28,899 bases of DNA from UBA1424 sp041669225 (GTDB lineage: Bacteria > Bacillota_I > Bacilli_A > RFN20 > CAG-826). Shown here piece after piece: positions 16,399 to 23,635 of the stretch. Each line of letters starts with the position of its first letter. Within the stretch, counting starts at the first letter, position 1. A program made the position numbers and the translations under genes. The notes beneath the pieces are model-generated. The model saw nothing but the letters and a program-made list of their open reading frames with translations. It did not search any database and was not told where the DNA came from. The stretch lies in assembly GCA_041669225.1 (NCBI GenBank), contig JBAYBO010000008.1:1-28899 (forward strand). The letters run 5' to 3'.

Positions 16399-16760
16399 AC
16401 ACGCATGTCTCCTTTTTGCATTTTCGCAGTTGTTATAACATTAACGTCAGTTCCAAAAATATTATGAACGATGATTGTTTTAATTGGGAGATATTCCTTG
16501 ATTAATACGTTCCTCAAAAGATTAATCAAAGCATCAATCTTATCTTTTGCTATTTCACCATCAGTTCGAACCGAGATAACAGGGTATTCCGGAAGATTAG
16601 TGCGAACGGTAGTCGTAATACTTCGTATAGGATTAGTCAGTTCGTTAATGGCAAAAGTTACTCCTCGAGGACATTTATTGCCTGTCACAGCATGAGATAA
16701 AGTATCAATTTCAAGCTGACAGCCATTAGGGCAGACAATACAGGTCAAACGTTTTTTCAT
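16395..16760 (-). CDS. DUF1667 cysteine-motif protein of the GlpA/GlpB module
   Basis: A 121-residue protein with TCIVCPNGC (6-14) and NKCPRG (28-33), giving four cysteines C7, C10, C14 and C30 that could bind an Fe-S cluster or zinc. Then comes NPIRSITTTVRT, characteristic of DUF1667. The family is regularly encoded next to GlpA-like and pyridine-nucleotide FAD oxidoreductases in Firmicutes, and may pass electrons or replace GlpC. ATG 16760 overlaps the stop of the preceding FAD oxidoreductase gene; GGAG lies 8 bases upstream. No membrane segment is seen. Confidence 0.85.
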   Translation of the reverse strand: MKKRLTCIVCPNGCQLEIDTLSHAVTGNKCPRGVTFAINELTNPIRSITTTVRTNLPEYPVISVRTDGEIAKDKIDALINLLRNVLIKEYLPIKTIIVHNIFGTDVNVITTAKMQKGDMRV

Positions 16761-18004
16761 ATGTTGAGCTCCAAGGAAACTTTGACTTCATTTGAATTCC
16801 CATTGTCAGGAATTTGAAAAGTAATTCTTTCCATTTCGGGGGGACGAAGATGCTGGTATCTTTTTTTGAAAATTATCTGACCGCCATATTCGATGCAAAG
16901 AGTGGCATTTTCGTAATTTTCGCTACTACGGAAATAAGCGATAATCTGGCGCGAAAAACTATTAAAATCAAGATGTGATGGAACAAAGTACATTAACCGA
17001 GGACTAACTTGAATCTCATGCAAATCACGTTCCTTTTGTTCATTATTCGCCGCAAAAGTGCCGGCAATTTCTCCGCTTTCAGATACATAATCAGCAAGAT
17101 CGCTGACATGCAAAGCGTTGCCACATGAGTAGATATTATCGACTAGCGTCATTAGTGTTTGATCAACATATGGTCCCTTGGTTTTGGGATTGATTTTTAC
17201 GGCGAGTTGTTCGGCAATTTCGTTTTCTGGTATAAGACCGACCGAGACAATTAAAGCATCACAAGCCACGATGTGTTTAGTTTTTTCAATCGGATTCATC
17301 TTCTCGTCAACTTGAGCGATTTCGACCGCCTCGAGTCGGTCACTTCCAAATACTTTGGTCACTGTGTGAGAAAGGTAAAGAGGAATATTAAAATCATCTA
17401 AGCATTGAACGATGTTTCGCGTTAAACCGCTCGGTGTTGGTTTAACTTCATAAACGCCGAGAACTTGTCCACCTTCCAGTGTGATGCGGCGAGCCATGAT
17501 AAGACCGATGTCTCCACTCCCTAATATGACGCACTTGTTTGTCGGCATCTTTCCGAGGATATTTATATAATATTGCGCAGAGCCAGCCGTTATTAACCCG
17601 GCCGGGTTTGTTCCACTGATGAAGATTTGCCGTGGTGTGCGTTCTCGACAGCCAGTTGCCAAAATTAGTTTTGCTCCTTCGATTTTTTCAATGCCACCAC
17701 GTGTAACTAAGGTGAGAAAGAATCCATTATTCAATTTTTCTATTGCCATAACAAATGTCAGCGTCTTGATAACAACATTCGTTTTATGAAGTTCATCGAT
17801 TTCGCGGTGGGCGTATTCTGGTCCACTTAGTTTTTCGTTAAAGCGAGTTAAGCCAAAACCATCATGAATGCACTGTTTTAAAATTCCACCAAGTTTAGCT
17901 TCACGTTCGATTAAAAGAACTTTCGCACCATTCTCATCGGCTTTAATGGCGGCCGCCAAGCCAGCTGGTCCGGCCCCAATCACAATGACGTCAAATCTAT
18001 TCAT
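16757..18004 (-). CDS. NAD(P)/FAD-dependent oxidoreductase (GlpB-partner type)
   Basis: A 415-residue pyridine-nucleotide-disulfide-type flavoprotein without a redox-active CxxxxC pair. The FAD motif is VIVIGAGPAGLAAA (6-19), the middle signature is LATGCRERTPRQ (115-126), the NAD(P) motif is VILGSGDIGLIMARR (159-173), and the second FAD contact is NIYSCGNALHVSDLADYVSE (split about 290-309). Such proteins sit beside GlpA-like subunits with a BFD domain and presumably pass electrons between NAD(P) and the dehydrogenase. AAGGAGGT precedes ATG 18004 by 6 bases; the start overlaps the GlpA-like stop. Confidence 0.88.
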   Translation of the reverse strand: MNRFDVIVIGAGPAGLAAAIKADENGAKVLLIEREAKLGGILKQCIHDGFGLTRFNEKLSGPEYAHREIDELHKTNVVIKTLTFVMAIEKLNNGFFLTLVTRGGIEKIEGAKLILATGCRERTPRQIFISGTNPAGLITAGSAQYYINILGKMPTNKCVILGSGDIGLIMARRITLEGGQVLGVYEVKPTPSGLTRNIVQCLDDFNIPLYLSHTVTKVFGSDRLEAVEIAQVDEKMNPIEKTKHIVACDALIVSVGLIPENEIAEQLAVKINPKTKGPYVDQTLMTLVDNIYSCGNALHVSDLADYVSESGEIAGTFAANNEQKERDLHEIQVSPRLMYFVPSHLDFNSFSRQIIAYFRSSENYENATLCIEYGGQIIFKKRYQHLRPPEMERITFQIPDNGNSNEVKVSLELNI

Positions 18005-19710
18005 TGCTTAACCTCCTTGGTATCGTTAAGAAGGATATTGGCATTACCTTTTTTCTTGACTTCGCAAAGCGAAATATTTTTTTCTTGTGCCATGATTTGC
18101 ACGATTAATTGCTGACAAAATCCGCCCTGGCAGCGGCCCATTCCTGCTCTGATGCGTCTTTTAATGCCGTCTGTGGTATTAACTTCGAGGAGACGATTAA
18201 GACAATCGATAATCTCACCTTTAGAAATCTCTTCGCAACGGCAAATTATTTGTCCATAATCAGGATTTGTTTTAATTAAAGTGTCCCTATCTTGTTCGTT
18301 TAATTCGCAAACGAGCACTTGTTTTCTTCGTTTAGGATTAAAGTTTTTGTTTAAACAAAGTTTTTTATCAGCTATCTCTTCATAGATTTTGACGATGTCT
18401 TCTGCGATTGCCGGTGCAGCCGTAAGGCCTGGCGATTGAATGCCAGCGGCATGAATAATATTTTTGGTCCATTTGCCGCGACGAACGACAAAATCCTCTT
18501 CATAAGTCGAAGCACGGATGCCAGCAAAATATGTGATCACATCGCTTCGAGAAAGCGTTGGAAGTGTATTTCCGTGTTTCTCAAATAGAACATTAATTTC
18601 TTCTTGAGTTGTTTCATAGTTTTCGCGATCAGGTGTTTCGCTGGCGGTTGGTCCGACGACAATGTTTCCGTCGACTGTCGGAATTATTCCTCCGCCTTTT
18701 GTGTGTGCTTTTTTATCCCCCTTCCCTGAATAAAATGAAAGGGTGCTGTTAACTGATTTATGCGCTGCTTTTTTGTCGAGAATTATCTCAACGCCGCGAC
18801 GAGGGTGAATTGTAAAAAACTGATCATCCGCCATTTTGGCGACAACATCGGAAAAGACACCGGCGGCATTAACTACCACTGATGGATAAATAATTCCACG
18901 ATTAGTACAAATTGAAAGAATGCGGTGGTCTACTATTTCGAAACTCAGAGCCGCTGTATTTAAAAGAACCCGTGCGCCGTTTTCAATCGCGTTTTCAGCA
19001 AGCGCAACGACCATATTATATGGGGAAATGACTGCCCCTTCAGGAAAAAAGACGGCGAATTTAGCGTCTTTACTAATATTTGGTTCTTTCTTGAGCAGTT
19101 CTTTTCGCTTAATAATTCTTGCTCCTTGTATTCCTTTTTTCTTGGCAAGAGAAAGAAGAATCGGAGCGGCAAGATATGCGACTCTTTTATTAAACACTAA
19201 TGTTTGCCCATGCTGAACATATTCAACTCCAAGGTCTTTTGCCAACTGCTTATAAACTTTCACAGCACGGCGAAGATAGTGATGCTTTTTGCTGTTTCTT
19301 GATAAGTCCATACCTACGTGAATGCAACTATCATTTCTACTACTGGCATGTAAAGCGACATCGCTTTCTTTTTCGATTAAACAAACATCGATATTGTATT
19401 TACTGAATTCGCGGAGAATCGATGCTCCGACGATGCCTCCGCCAATGATTAAGACAGCGCATTTTAAACCGTCGTATTTCCTATCCTTAATAGGACTTAC
19501 CCGCATGGCAGGAGAGATATAATTTTTAAGTTTGATGTTATTAATCACACCTTCACTTTTTGCTTTCGCGGCCATATATCCGGCTTGAATAACGTCTTCC
19601 CATTTTTCAAGTTCGCCTTCTAAAAGAACACATTCGTCTTTTTTTCTTACTTGGATTTGAGGATAAAGACTAATTATCCTTTGTTTAGTCTTATCAAAAA
19701 GGTTTTTCAC
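18001..19710 (-). CDS. GlpA-like FAD-dependent dehydrogenase with BON-like N-terminus and [2Fe-2S] BFD domain
   Basis: A 569-residue enzyme in three parts. Residues 1-65 look like a BON domain (ISLYPQIQV, CVLLEGELEKWEDVIQAG, GVINNIKLKN). Residues 85-445 are a DAO/GlpA domain with VLIIGGGIVGASILREF (86-102), ASSRNDSCIHVGMD and HAAGIQSPGLTAAPAIAEDI. Residues 486-535 are a BFD-type [2Fe-2S] domain with C490, C492, C527 and C532 (IICRCEE and GRCQGGFC). The GlpA family oxidises sn-glycerol-3-phosphate to dihydroxyacetone phosphate. The start is GTG 19710 with GGAGG 10 bases upstream, overlapping the TetR stop (TAGTG). The substrate may be a modified glycerol phosphate given the AGPS-like partner. 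Confidence 0.87.
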   Translation of the reverse strand: MKNLFDKTKQRIISLYPQIQVRKKDECVLLEGELEKWEDVIQAGYMAAKAKSEGVINNIKLKNYISPAMRVSPIKDRKYDGLKCAVLIIGGGIVGASILREFSKYNIDVCLIEKESDVALHASSRNDSCIHVGMDLSRNSKKHHYLRRAVKVYKQLAKDLGVEYVQHGQTLVFNKRVAYLAAPILLSLAKKKGIQGARIIKRKELLKKEPNISKDAKFAVFFPEGAVISPYNMVVALAENAIENGARVLLNTAALSFEIVDHRILSICTNRGIIYPSVVVNAAGVFSDVVAKMADDQFFTIHPRRGVEIILDKKAAHKSVNSTLSFYSGKGDKKAHTKGGGIIPTVDGNIVVGPTASETPDRENYETTQEEINVLFEKHGNTLPTLSRSDVITYFAGIRASTYEEDFVVRRGKWTKNIIHAAGIQSPGLTAAPAIAEDIVKIYEEIADKKLCLNKNFNPKRRKQVLVCELNEQDRDTLIKTNPDYGQIICRCEEISKGEIIDCLNRLLEVNTTDGIKRRIRAGMGRCQGGFCQQLIVQIMAQEKNISLCEVKKKGNANILLNDTKEVKQ

Positions 19711-20279
19711 TAATTGTTACCTCCCCATTTTTTGGCGATATGGACAAGGCGACTTTCGTCATAAGCTTCGCCATGTATTATTTCTTGAACGACGAGGCCA
19801 TCGATTATAAGCATAAGAGTGTAGGCAAAGGCTTCGGGATCATCGACGTTCGCAAATACTTTTCTAACGCCGATTAATAATGTCTCGCGCCACTCACGAT
19901 ACTTCTCAATAAACTTGTTTCTCAATGTTTCGTTTCCGCCGAGACATTCATTAATTAAAAAGATGTGCATTTTAGCGCGATTAAATAGTTTTACTCCTTT
20001 ATGAAAAACAACTTCAAGAAAACGTTCGGGCTTCAAGTCGTTTTCATGCCTTTCAAGCCATAATAAATATTCAGCCTTTAACCCGTCAATGTGTCGTGAT
20101 ATAACATCAAAGACTAGTTCATCTTTAGTTGCGTAGTGATAAAAAATTGTTCCCGGCGAAAGCTTTGCTTTTATAGCCACATCTCGTAAAGAAAAGTTTT
20201 TGACACCTTTTGTGGCAATCAAATCTTCGACCGCGGCGATAATCCGCCCTTTGCTATTGCTTCCTTTTGGACGAGCCAT
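19710..20279 (-). CDS. TetR/AcrR-family transcriptional regulator
   Basis: A 189-residue repressor-type protein. The N-terminal helix-turn-helix spans about residues 8-52 (IATKGVKNFSLRDVAIKAKL, then SPGTIFYHYATKDEL). The C-terminal ligand domain is divergent. It is the first gene of the six-gene operon, and a perfect inverted repeat lies 9 bases upstream of its start, so it very likely represses itself and the operon until a pathway metabolite binds. An in-frame TAA just upstream makes ATG 20279 the first possible start, although it lacks a Shine-Dalgarno sequence. TetR proteins of lipid pathways often sense acyl-CoA or related ligands; the inducer here is unknown. Confidence 0.92.
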   Translation of the reverse strand: MARPKGSNSKGRIIAAVEDLIATKGVKNFSLRDVAIKAKLSPGTIFYHYATKDELVFDVISRHIDGLKAEYLLWLERHENDLKPERFLEVVFHKGVKLFNRAKMHIFLINECLGGNETLRNKFIEKYREWRETLLIGVRKVFANVDDPEAFAYTLMLIIDGLVVQEIIHGEAYDESRLVHIAKKWGGNN

Positions 20280-20287
20280 AAATTGTT

Positions 20288-20307
20288 ATTCGGTTAACTG
20301 ACCGAAT
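20288..20307. promoter_or_regulatory. Putative TetR operator (perfect inverted repeat)
   Basis: ATTCGGT (20288-20294) and ACCGAAT (20301-20307) are perfect 7-bp arms around TAACTG, 20 bp in total, the usual size of a TetR-family operator. It covers the -10/start region of the operon. Confidence 0.78.
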
Positions 20308-20330
20308 TACTCCTACAAGTATTGTAACAA
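20304..20330 (-). promoter_or_regulatory. Candidate promoter of the TetR-GlpA-AGPS operon
   Basis: On the minus strand TTGTTA (20330-20325) and TAATTC (20309-20304) are 15 bases apart, tighter than ideal. The -10 overlaps the palindrome. Confidence 0.38.
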
Positions 20331-20400
20331 GAATAAAATAAATAATGAAGATGCTTTTATGTGTTTTCGTTATTGATCAAGAGGAATTGTTTTCGCGTCA

Positions 20401-20432
20401 TAAAAAAAGATCGTCCCAAATGAGACGATCTT
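20401..20432 (-). terminator. Intrinsic terminator of the lipoprotein gene
   Basis: AAGATCGTC (20407-20415) and GACGATCTT (20424-20432) form a 9-bp stem with an 8-base loop; the T-run lies on the minus-strand side. Confidence 0.92.
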
Positions 20433-20455
20433 CTGATAAAACTAATTATCGAGTA

Positions 20456-21487
20456 CTAAGTTACTGGTTCTTCTTCAGTCGGAATCTCTGTAAAAGTGTT
20501 GAGATTATCGGGTAAAACAACATCGACGATTTGATTCATATTGTCAATATCGATGTGTAAGAAACCTGCCAGCTCATGAAGCTCATGGCCGCCAGGTAAA
20601 ACTAAGGACTGAACTTCTTCTTCTTCTTCGTCGGCAATCGTTACGACGACATCAATATCGACATAAAGTTTGCTTAGGAATCCATCAGCACCAACACCAA
20701 TTGTGAGTTTAGCGGTTGTGATATTGATGATTTCGGAAATTTCAGCAAGAAGTTCAGAATGATAAGTCGCGATTTGTTCGCTTGTTACTTCGGCCGGAAT
20801 ATCTCCAGAATCCTGCATGACTTTCATAATTACATTAACAATGTCTTCAACCGTAATCGTATAAACAACGGTTAGTTCGCCATTCGACTCAGTAGCTTTA
20901 ATGTTACTGATTGTATTGGCGTAAGGAAGCATGTCATCGAATTCAAAAGGCATTACGATTGGTTCTTCTGGATCGTAGCCGATAGCGTCTCCTAAATTAC
21001 CGACATATGTTTTAATTGTCGTAATTTCGGGGGCTTCGCCACCCATCAAGTCGATAACATCAACCGCACCGGTAATATCGGCATAAACCCAGCCTTCGCT
21101 TAAATAAAGGGCGGCACTGGCTTCGGCATCAACTAGTGTCACATCGTCTTCGACAGCCAAAACGGAAGCACTAGCTTCAATGCTGCCAACCGCATCATCG
21201 CCAAAAATGTCATTGGCTTTAATGTTGATTTCGCCGGCGGCTTCGAGATTGCGTTCTGACAAAATGGCGTCTTCGGCATCATATTCTTTTCCGGAATAAT
21301 CAAGGTCGGCGGTAATATCGATCTCAAACGATTCGATTTCCGTGGTGGTCATTTGCTCCATAGCAGCCATAACGCGTTCATTAGCGACCGCGGCTTCAAT
21401 TGAAATGCCGCCCCCATCACACGACGTCATCACCGTTAAAGCAAATAGCGAAAGAGTAGAAAATAAAAGTTTATTGAATTTGTTCAT
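20456..21487 (-). CDS. Acidic surface lipoprotein, unknown function
   Basis: A 343-residue protein with a lipoprotein signal peptide: MNKFNKLLFS, a hydrophobic core LSLFALTV, and the lipobox MTSC with C23 as the acylated residue, followed by DGGG. The mature part is strongly acidic (many Glu/Asp, including a run of five Glu) and beta-rich, with alternating patterns such as FEIDITADLDYSG and KLYVDIDVVVTI. That recalls the half-barrel lipoproteins of the LppX/LprG or DUF6612 kind, which can bind lipids; this is a weak resemblance. ATG 21487 is chosen because GGAGGTG lies 6 bases upstream; a start 13 codons earlier is rejected. An extended -10, TGCTATATT (21515-21507, minus), is upstream. Confidence 0.8.
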   Translation of the reverse strand: MNKFNKLLFSTLSLFALTVMTSCDGGGISIEAAVANERVMAAMEQMTTTEIESFEIDITADLDYSGKEYDAEDAILSERNLEAAGEINIKANDIFGDDAVGSIEASASVLAVEDDVTLVDAEASAALYLSEGWVYADITGAVDVIDLMGGEAPEITTIKTYVGNLGDAIGYDPEEPIVMPFEFDDMLPYANTISNIKATESNGELTVVYTITVEDIVNVIMKVMQDSGDIPAEVTSEQIATYHSELLAEISEIINITTAKLTIGVGADGFLSKLYVDIDVVVTIADEEEEEVQSLVLPGGHELHELAGFLHIDIDNMNQIVDVVLPDNLNTFTEIPTEEEPVT

Positions 21488-21506
21488 AGGAACACCTCCA
21501 TTTTTT

Positions 21507-21515
21507 AATATAGCA
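21507..21515 (-). promoter_or_regulatory. Extended -10 promoter of the lipoprotein gene
   Basis: Minus-strand TGC-TATATT; the -35 region is T-rich without a clear hexamer. It is about 20 bases before the start codon. Confidence 0.4.
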
Positions 21516-21600
21516 CTATGTAACAAAAAACAATAAATAAATTCATTTAATAGGAAAAAATGTCGCAGTATGGCGATGTAATTCTATTTAAATACTCGTG

Positions 21601-22968
21601 TTATTTTAGCTTAAAGAACCATTTAATGAAGGACTTTTTCTTTTCATTATAAGGTGGATATTTAAGCTGAAGCTCAATTTTTTGTTTTTTGAGTACGCTT
21701 TTCTCATGAGAGAAGGCCTCAAAAGATTTTTGTCCATGGTAACTACCCATGCCGCTTCGTCCGACTCCTCCGAAAGGAAGTTTGTCATTAGTCAGATGCA
21801 TAATGGTGTCGTTAATACAGCCGCCACCATAACTGACGAGACTCATGATTCGGCGAGCCTCTTTTTGGTTTTTGGTAAAAAGATAAAACGCCAAAGGTTT
21901 TTCCTGGGTTTTAAAAATCTCAAGAAGGTCATTGATATTTTTAAAAGCTAATACCGGCATAATCGGACCAAATATCTCCTCACTCATAATTGCATCGCTG
22001 GCAGTGATGTTGTCCATAATTGTGGGCTCAATCAAGCGCTTGTTTTTATTAATATGTCCACCGAAAACAACTTTCTCTTTGTCAATTAAACCGAAAAGCC
22101 GTTCGACGTGTTTGTCGTTAATAATGCTTGGGAAATCATCACTGATGTTACCATCGCGATAGTAAAACATTTGAATATATTCAATAACCCGTGAGATAAA
22201 GGCGTTCTTAACGGATTCGTGAACATAAATGTGATCTGGTGCTACGCATGTTTGACCGGCATTGAGATATTTGCCCCAAGTAATTCTTTTCGCCGCCATG
22301 TTAATATCAGCGTCACTCATCACAATGCATGGTGATTTGCCACCGAGTTCAAGAATTACCGGCGTCAAATGGACGCTGGCTTTTTCTAAGACGACACGGC
22401 CGACATCATCACCGCCGGTAAAGAATATGAAGTCAAATTTCTGATTTAGGAGAGTTTGATTTTCTTCTCTTCCTCCGACGACTACGCTAAATAATCGAGG
22501 ATCAAAATTACTGGCAATCTTTTGCAAAACAAGGGAGACGTTCCAGGCATATTTTGATGGCTTTAAAATAACGGTGTTTCCCGCTGCGAGTGAGGCAACA
22601 ACAGGAACCATCGCCAATTGTAAAGGATAGTTCCAAGGAGACATTACTAAAGTAACACCGAATGGTTCTTTATAAATGTAGCCACTGGAAATGACGTTAA
22701 CGAGACTTGTCGCCACTTTTTTTGGCTTCATAAACTTCTTCAAGTGATGAAGCATGAAATCTATTTCTTGAATGACGAGCGAATACTCGGTGGAAATGAC
22801 ATCGAATTCGCATTTGTTGTAATCAAGTTTAAAGGCATCATAAATTTCTTGATGCATTTCTAAAAGAATTTTTCTTAGTTTCTTTAATACTTCGCGGCGG
22901 GCGTCTAGTGAGCGAGTGTGTCCTTGAAAATAGTAATCACGTTGCTTTCGAACAATTTCTTCAATCAT
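21601..22968 (-). CDS. Aldehyde dehydrogenase (class 3-like, NAD(P)+)
   Basis: Oxidises aldehydes to carboxylates. The 455-residue length fits the shorter class-3/fatty-aldehyde type (for example Bacillus YwdH) rather than the roughly 490-residue class. Motifs are MSPWNYPL (109-116, N113 for the oxyanion hole), KPSKYAWN (136-143), FFTGGDDVGR (182-191, cofactor loop), ILELGGKSP (205-213, general base E207) and NAGQTCVAPD (236-245, nucleophile C241). Near the C-terminus are NDTIMH and LPFGGVGRSGMGSYHG. ATG 22968 follows GAGGAAAAATAC, so an upstream start 17 codons earlier is rejected. No strong terminator is visible after it; a 4-bp TCGC/GCGA hairpin with a T-run around 21558-21577 is the only candidate. 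Confidence 0.94.
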   Translation of the reverse strand: MIEEIVRKQRDYYFQGHTRSLDARREVLKKLRKILLEMHQEIYDAFKLDYNKCEFDVISTEYSLVIQEIDFMLHHLKKFMKPKKVATSLVNVISSGYIYKEPFGVTLVMSPWNYPLQLAMVPVVASLAAGNTVILKPSKYAWNVSLVLQKIASNFDPRLFSVVVGGREENQTLLNQKFDFIFFTGGDDVGRVVLEKASVHLTPVILELGGKSPCIVMSDADINMAAKRITWGKYLNAGQTCVAPDHIYVHESVKNAFISRVIEYIQMFYYRDGNISDDFPSIINDKHVERLFGLIDKEKVVFGGHINKNKRLIEPTIMDNITASDAIMSEEIFGPIMPVLAFKNINDLLEIFKTQEKPLAFYLFTKNQKEARRIMSLVSYGGGCINDTIMHLTNDKLPFGGVGRSGMGSYHGQKSFEAFSHEKSVLKKQKIELQLKYPPYNEKKKSFIKWFFKLK

Positions 22969-23038
22969 GTATTTTTCCTCTATTTCTAATTGTCCATATT
23001 TTTTGCAAATTTGCCACAAGAGGTTATAAGCAAAGGAG

Positions 23039-23067
23039 TTAGCAAAAGGGCGTTTTAAGAATATAAT
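23039..23067 (+). promoter_or_regulatory. Candidate promoter giving a leaderless transcript
   Basis: TTAGCA (23039-23044), 17 bases, TATAAT (23062-23067). The expected start site near 23074-23076 coincides with the ATG of the next gene. Confidence 0.55.
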
Positions 23068-23075
23068 TAAATATT

Positions 23076-23558
23076 ATGAACATCTTTTATTTGGACGCTA
23101 ATCCAGTCCTAGCCGCTCGCTATCACGCCGATAGGCATGTTATCAAAATGATTTTAGAATCAGCTCAACTTCTTTCGACAACTCATCATATTTCCTTGTC
23201 GAACAAACATATACTAAGTCACATATATAAACCAACACATTACAATCACCCCAGTACAATTTGGGTGCGGCAAAGTAAAGCTAACTACCAATGGCTATAT
23301 ACCTTATTTCTCGCACTTATCGATGAGTACAAATATCGTTTTGGAAAAACACATAAGAGTTCTGAACTTATTCCATATTTAAAAGAACCACCGCTTTCAC
23401 TTGGTGAAGGAGTATTTACGCCACCGACACCAGCGATGGATGATGAATATTTAGTCAATGGCGATTCGCTTCTATCGTATCGCAAATACTATCGTCTCGC
23501 CAAGAGCCATCTTTTTTTATGGACTAAACGCGAACGTCCTGAGTGGCTGGATAATTAA
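23076..23558 (+). CDS. Conserved hypothetical protein of a phage-associated type
   Basis: A 160-residue cytoplasmic protein. I recall the same pattern from uncharacterised phage and metagenome proteins, not a named function: an N-terminal NIFYLDANPVLAARYHADRH (2-21), then VIKMILESAQLLSTTH, KPTHYNHPSTIWVRQSKANY (52-71), a FTPPTPAMDDEY segment, and YRKYYRLAKSHLFLWTKRER. The conserved His, Asp, Arg and Trp residues suggest an enzyme or nucleic-acid binding, but no function can be assigned. It has no Shine-Dalgarno sequence and a TATAAT ends 8 bases before ATG. It stands alone between a divergent aldehyde dehydrogenase and glyA, which fits horizontal acquisition. Base composition looks like its neighbours. 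Confidence 0.75.
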   Translation: MNIFYLDANPVLAARYHADRHVIKMILESAQLLSTTHHISLSNKHILSHIYKPTHYNHPSTIWVRQSKANYQWLYTLFLALIDEYKYRFGKTHKSSELIPYLKEPPLSLGEGVFTPPTPAMDDEYLVNGDSLLSYRKYYRLAKSHLFLWTKRERPEWLDN

Positions 23559-23635
23559 GCATGCTTAGCATGTAACTCATTAAATTCTTTATTGGGAGTC
23601 ATAAATAAGATAACATTTAACAAGGAGCATTTTTT

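Noticed and set aside
21558..21577. Terminator for the aldehyde dehydrogenase
   Set aside because: Only a 4-bp TCGC/GCGA stem before the T-run; too weak to list.
23003..23012. GCAAATTTGC palindrome in the aldehyde dehydrogenase upstream region
   Set aside because: AT-rich 10-mer palindromes are common here, and no regulator gene is adjacent.
23557..23574. AAGCATGCTT palindrome plus AGCATG after the 23076 gene
   Set aside because: Short, single copy, no T-run and no adjacent regulator; could be chance.
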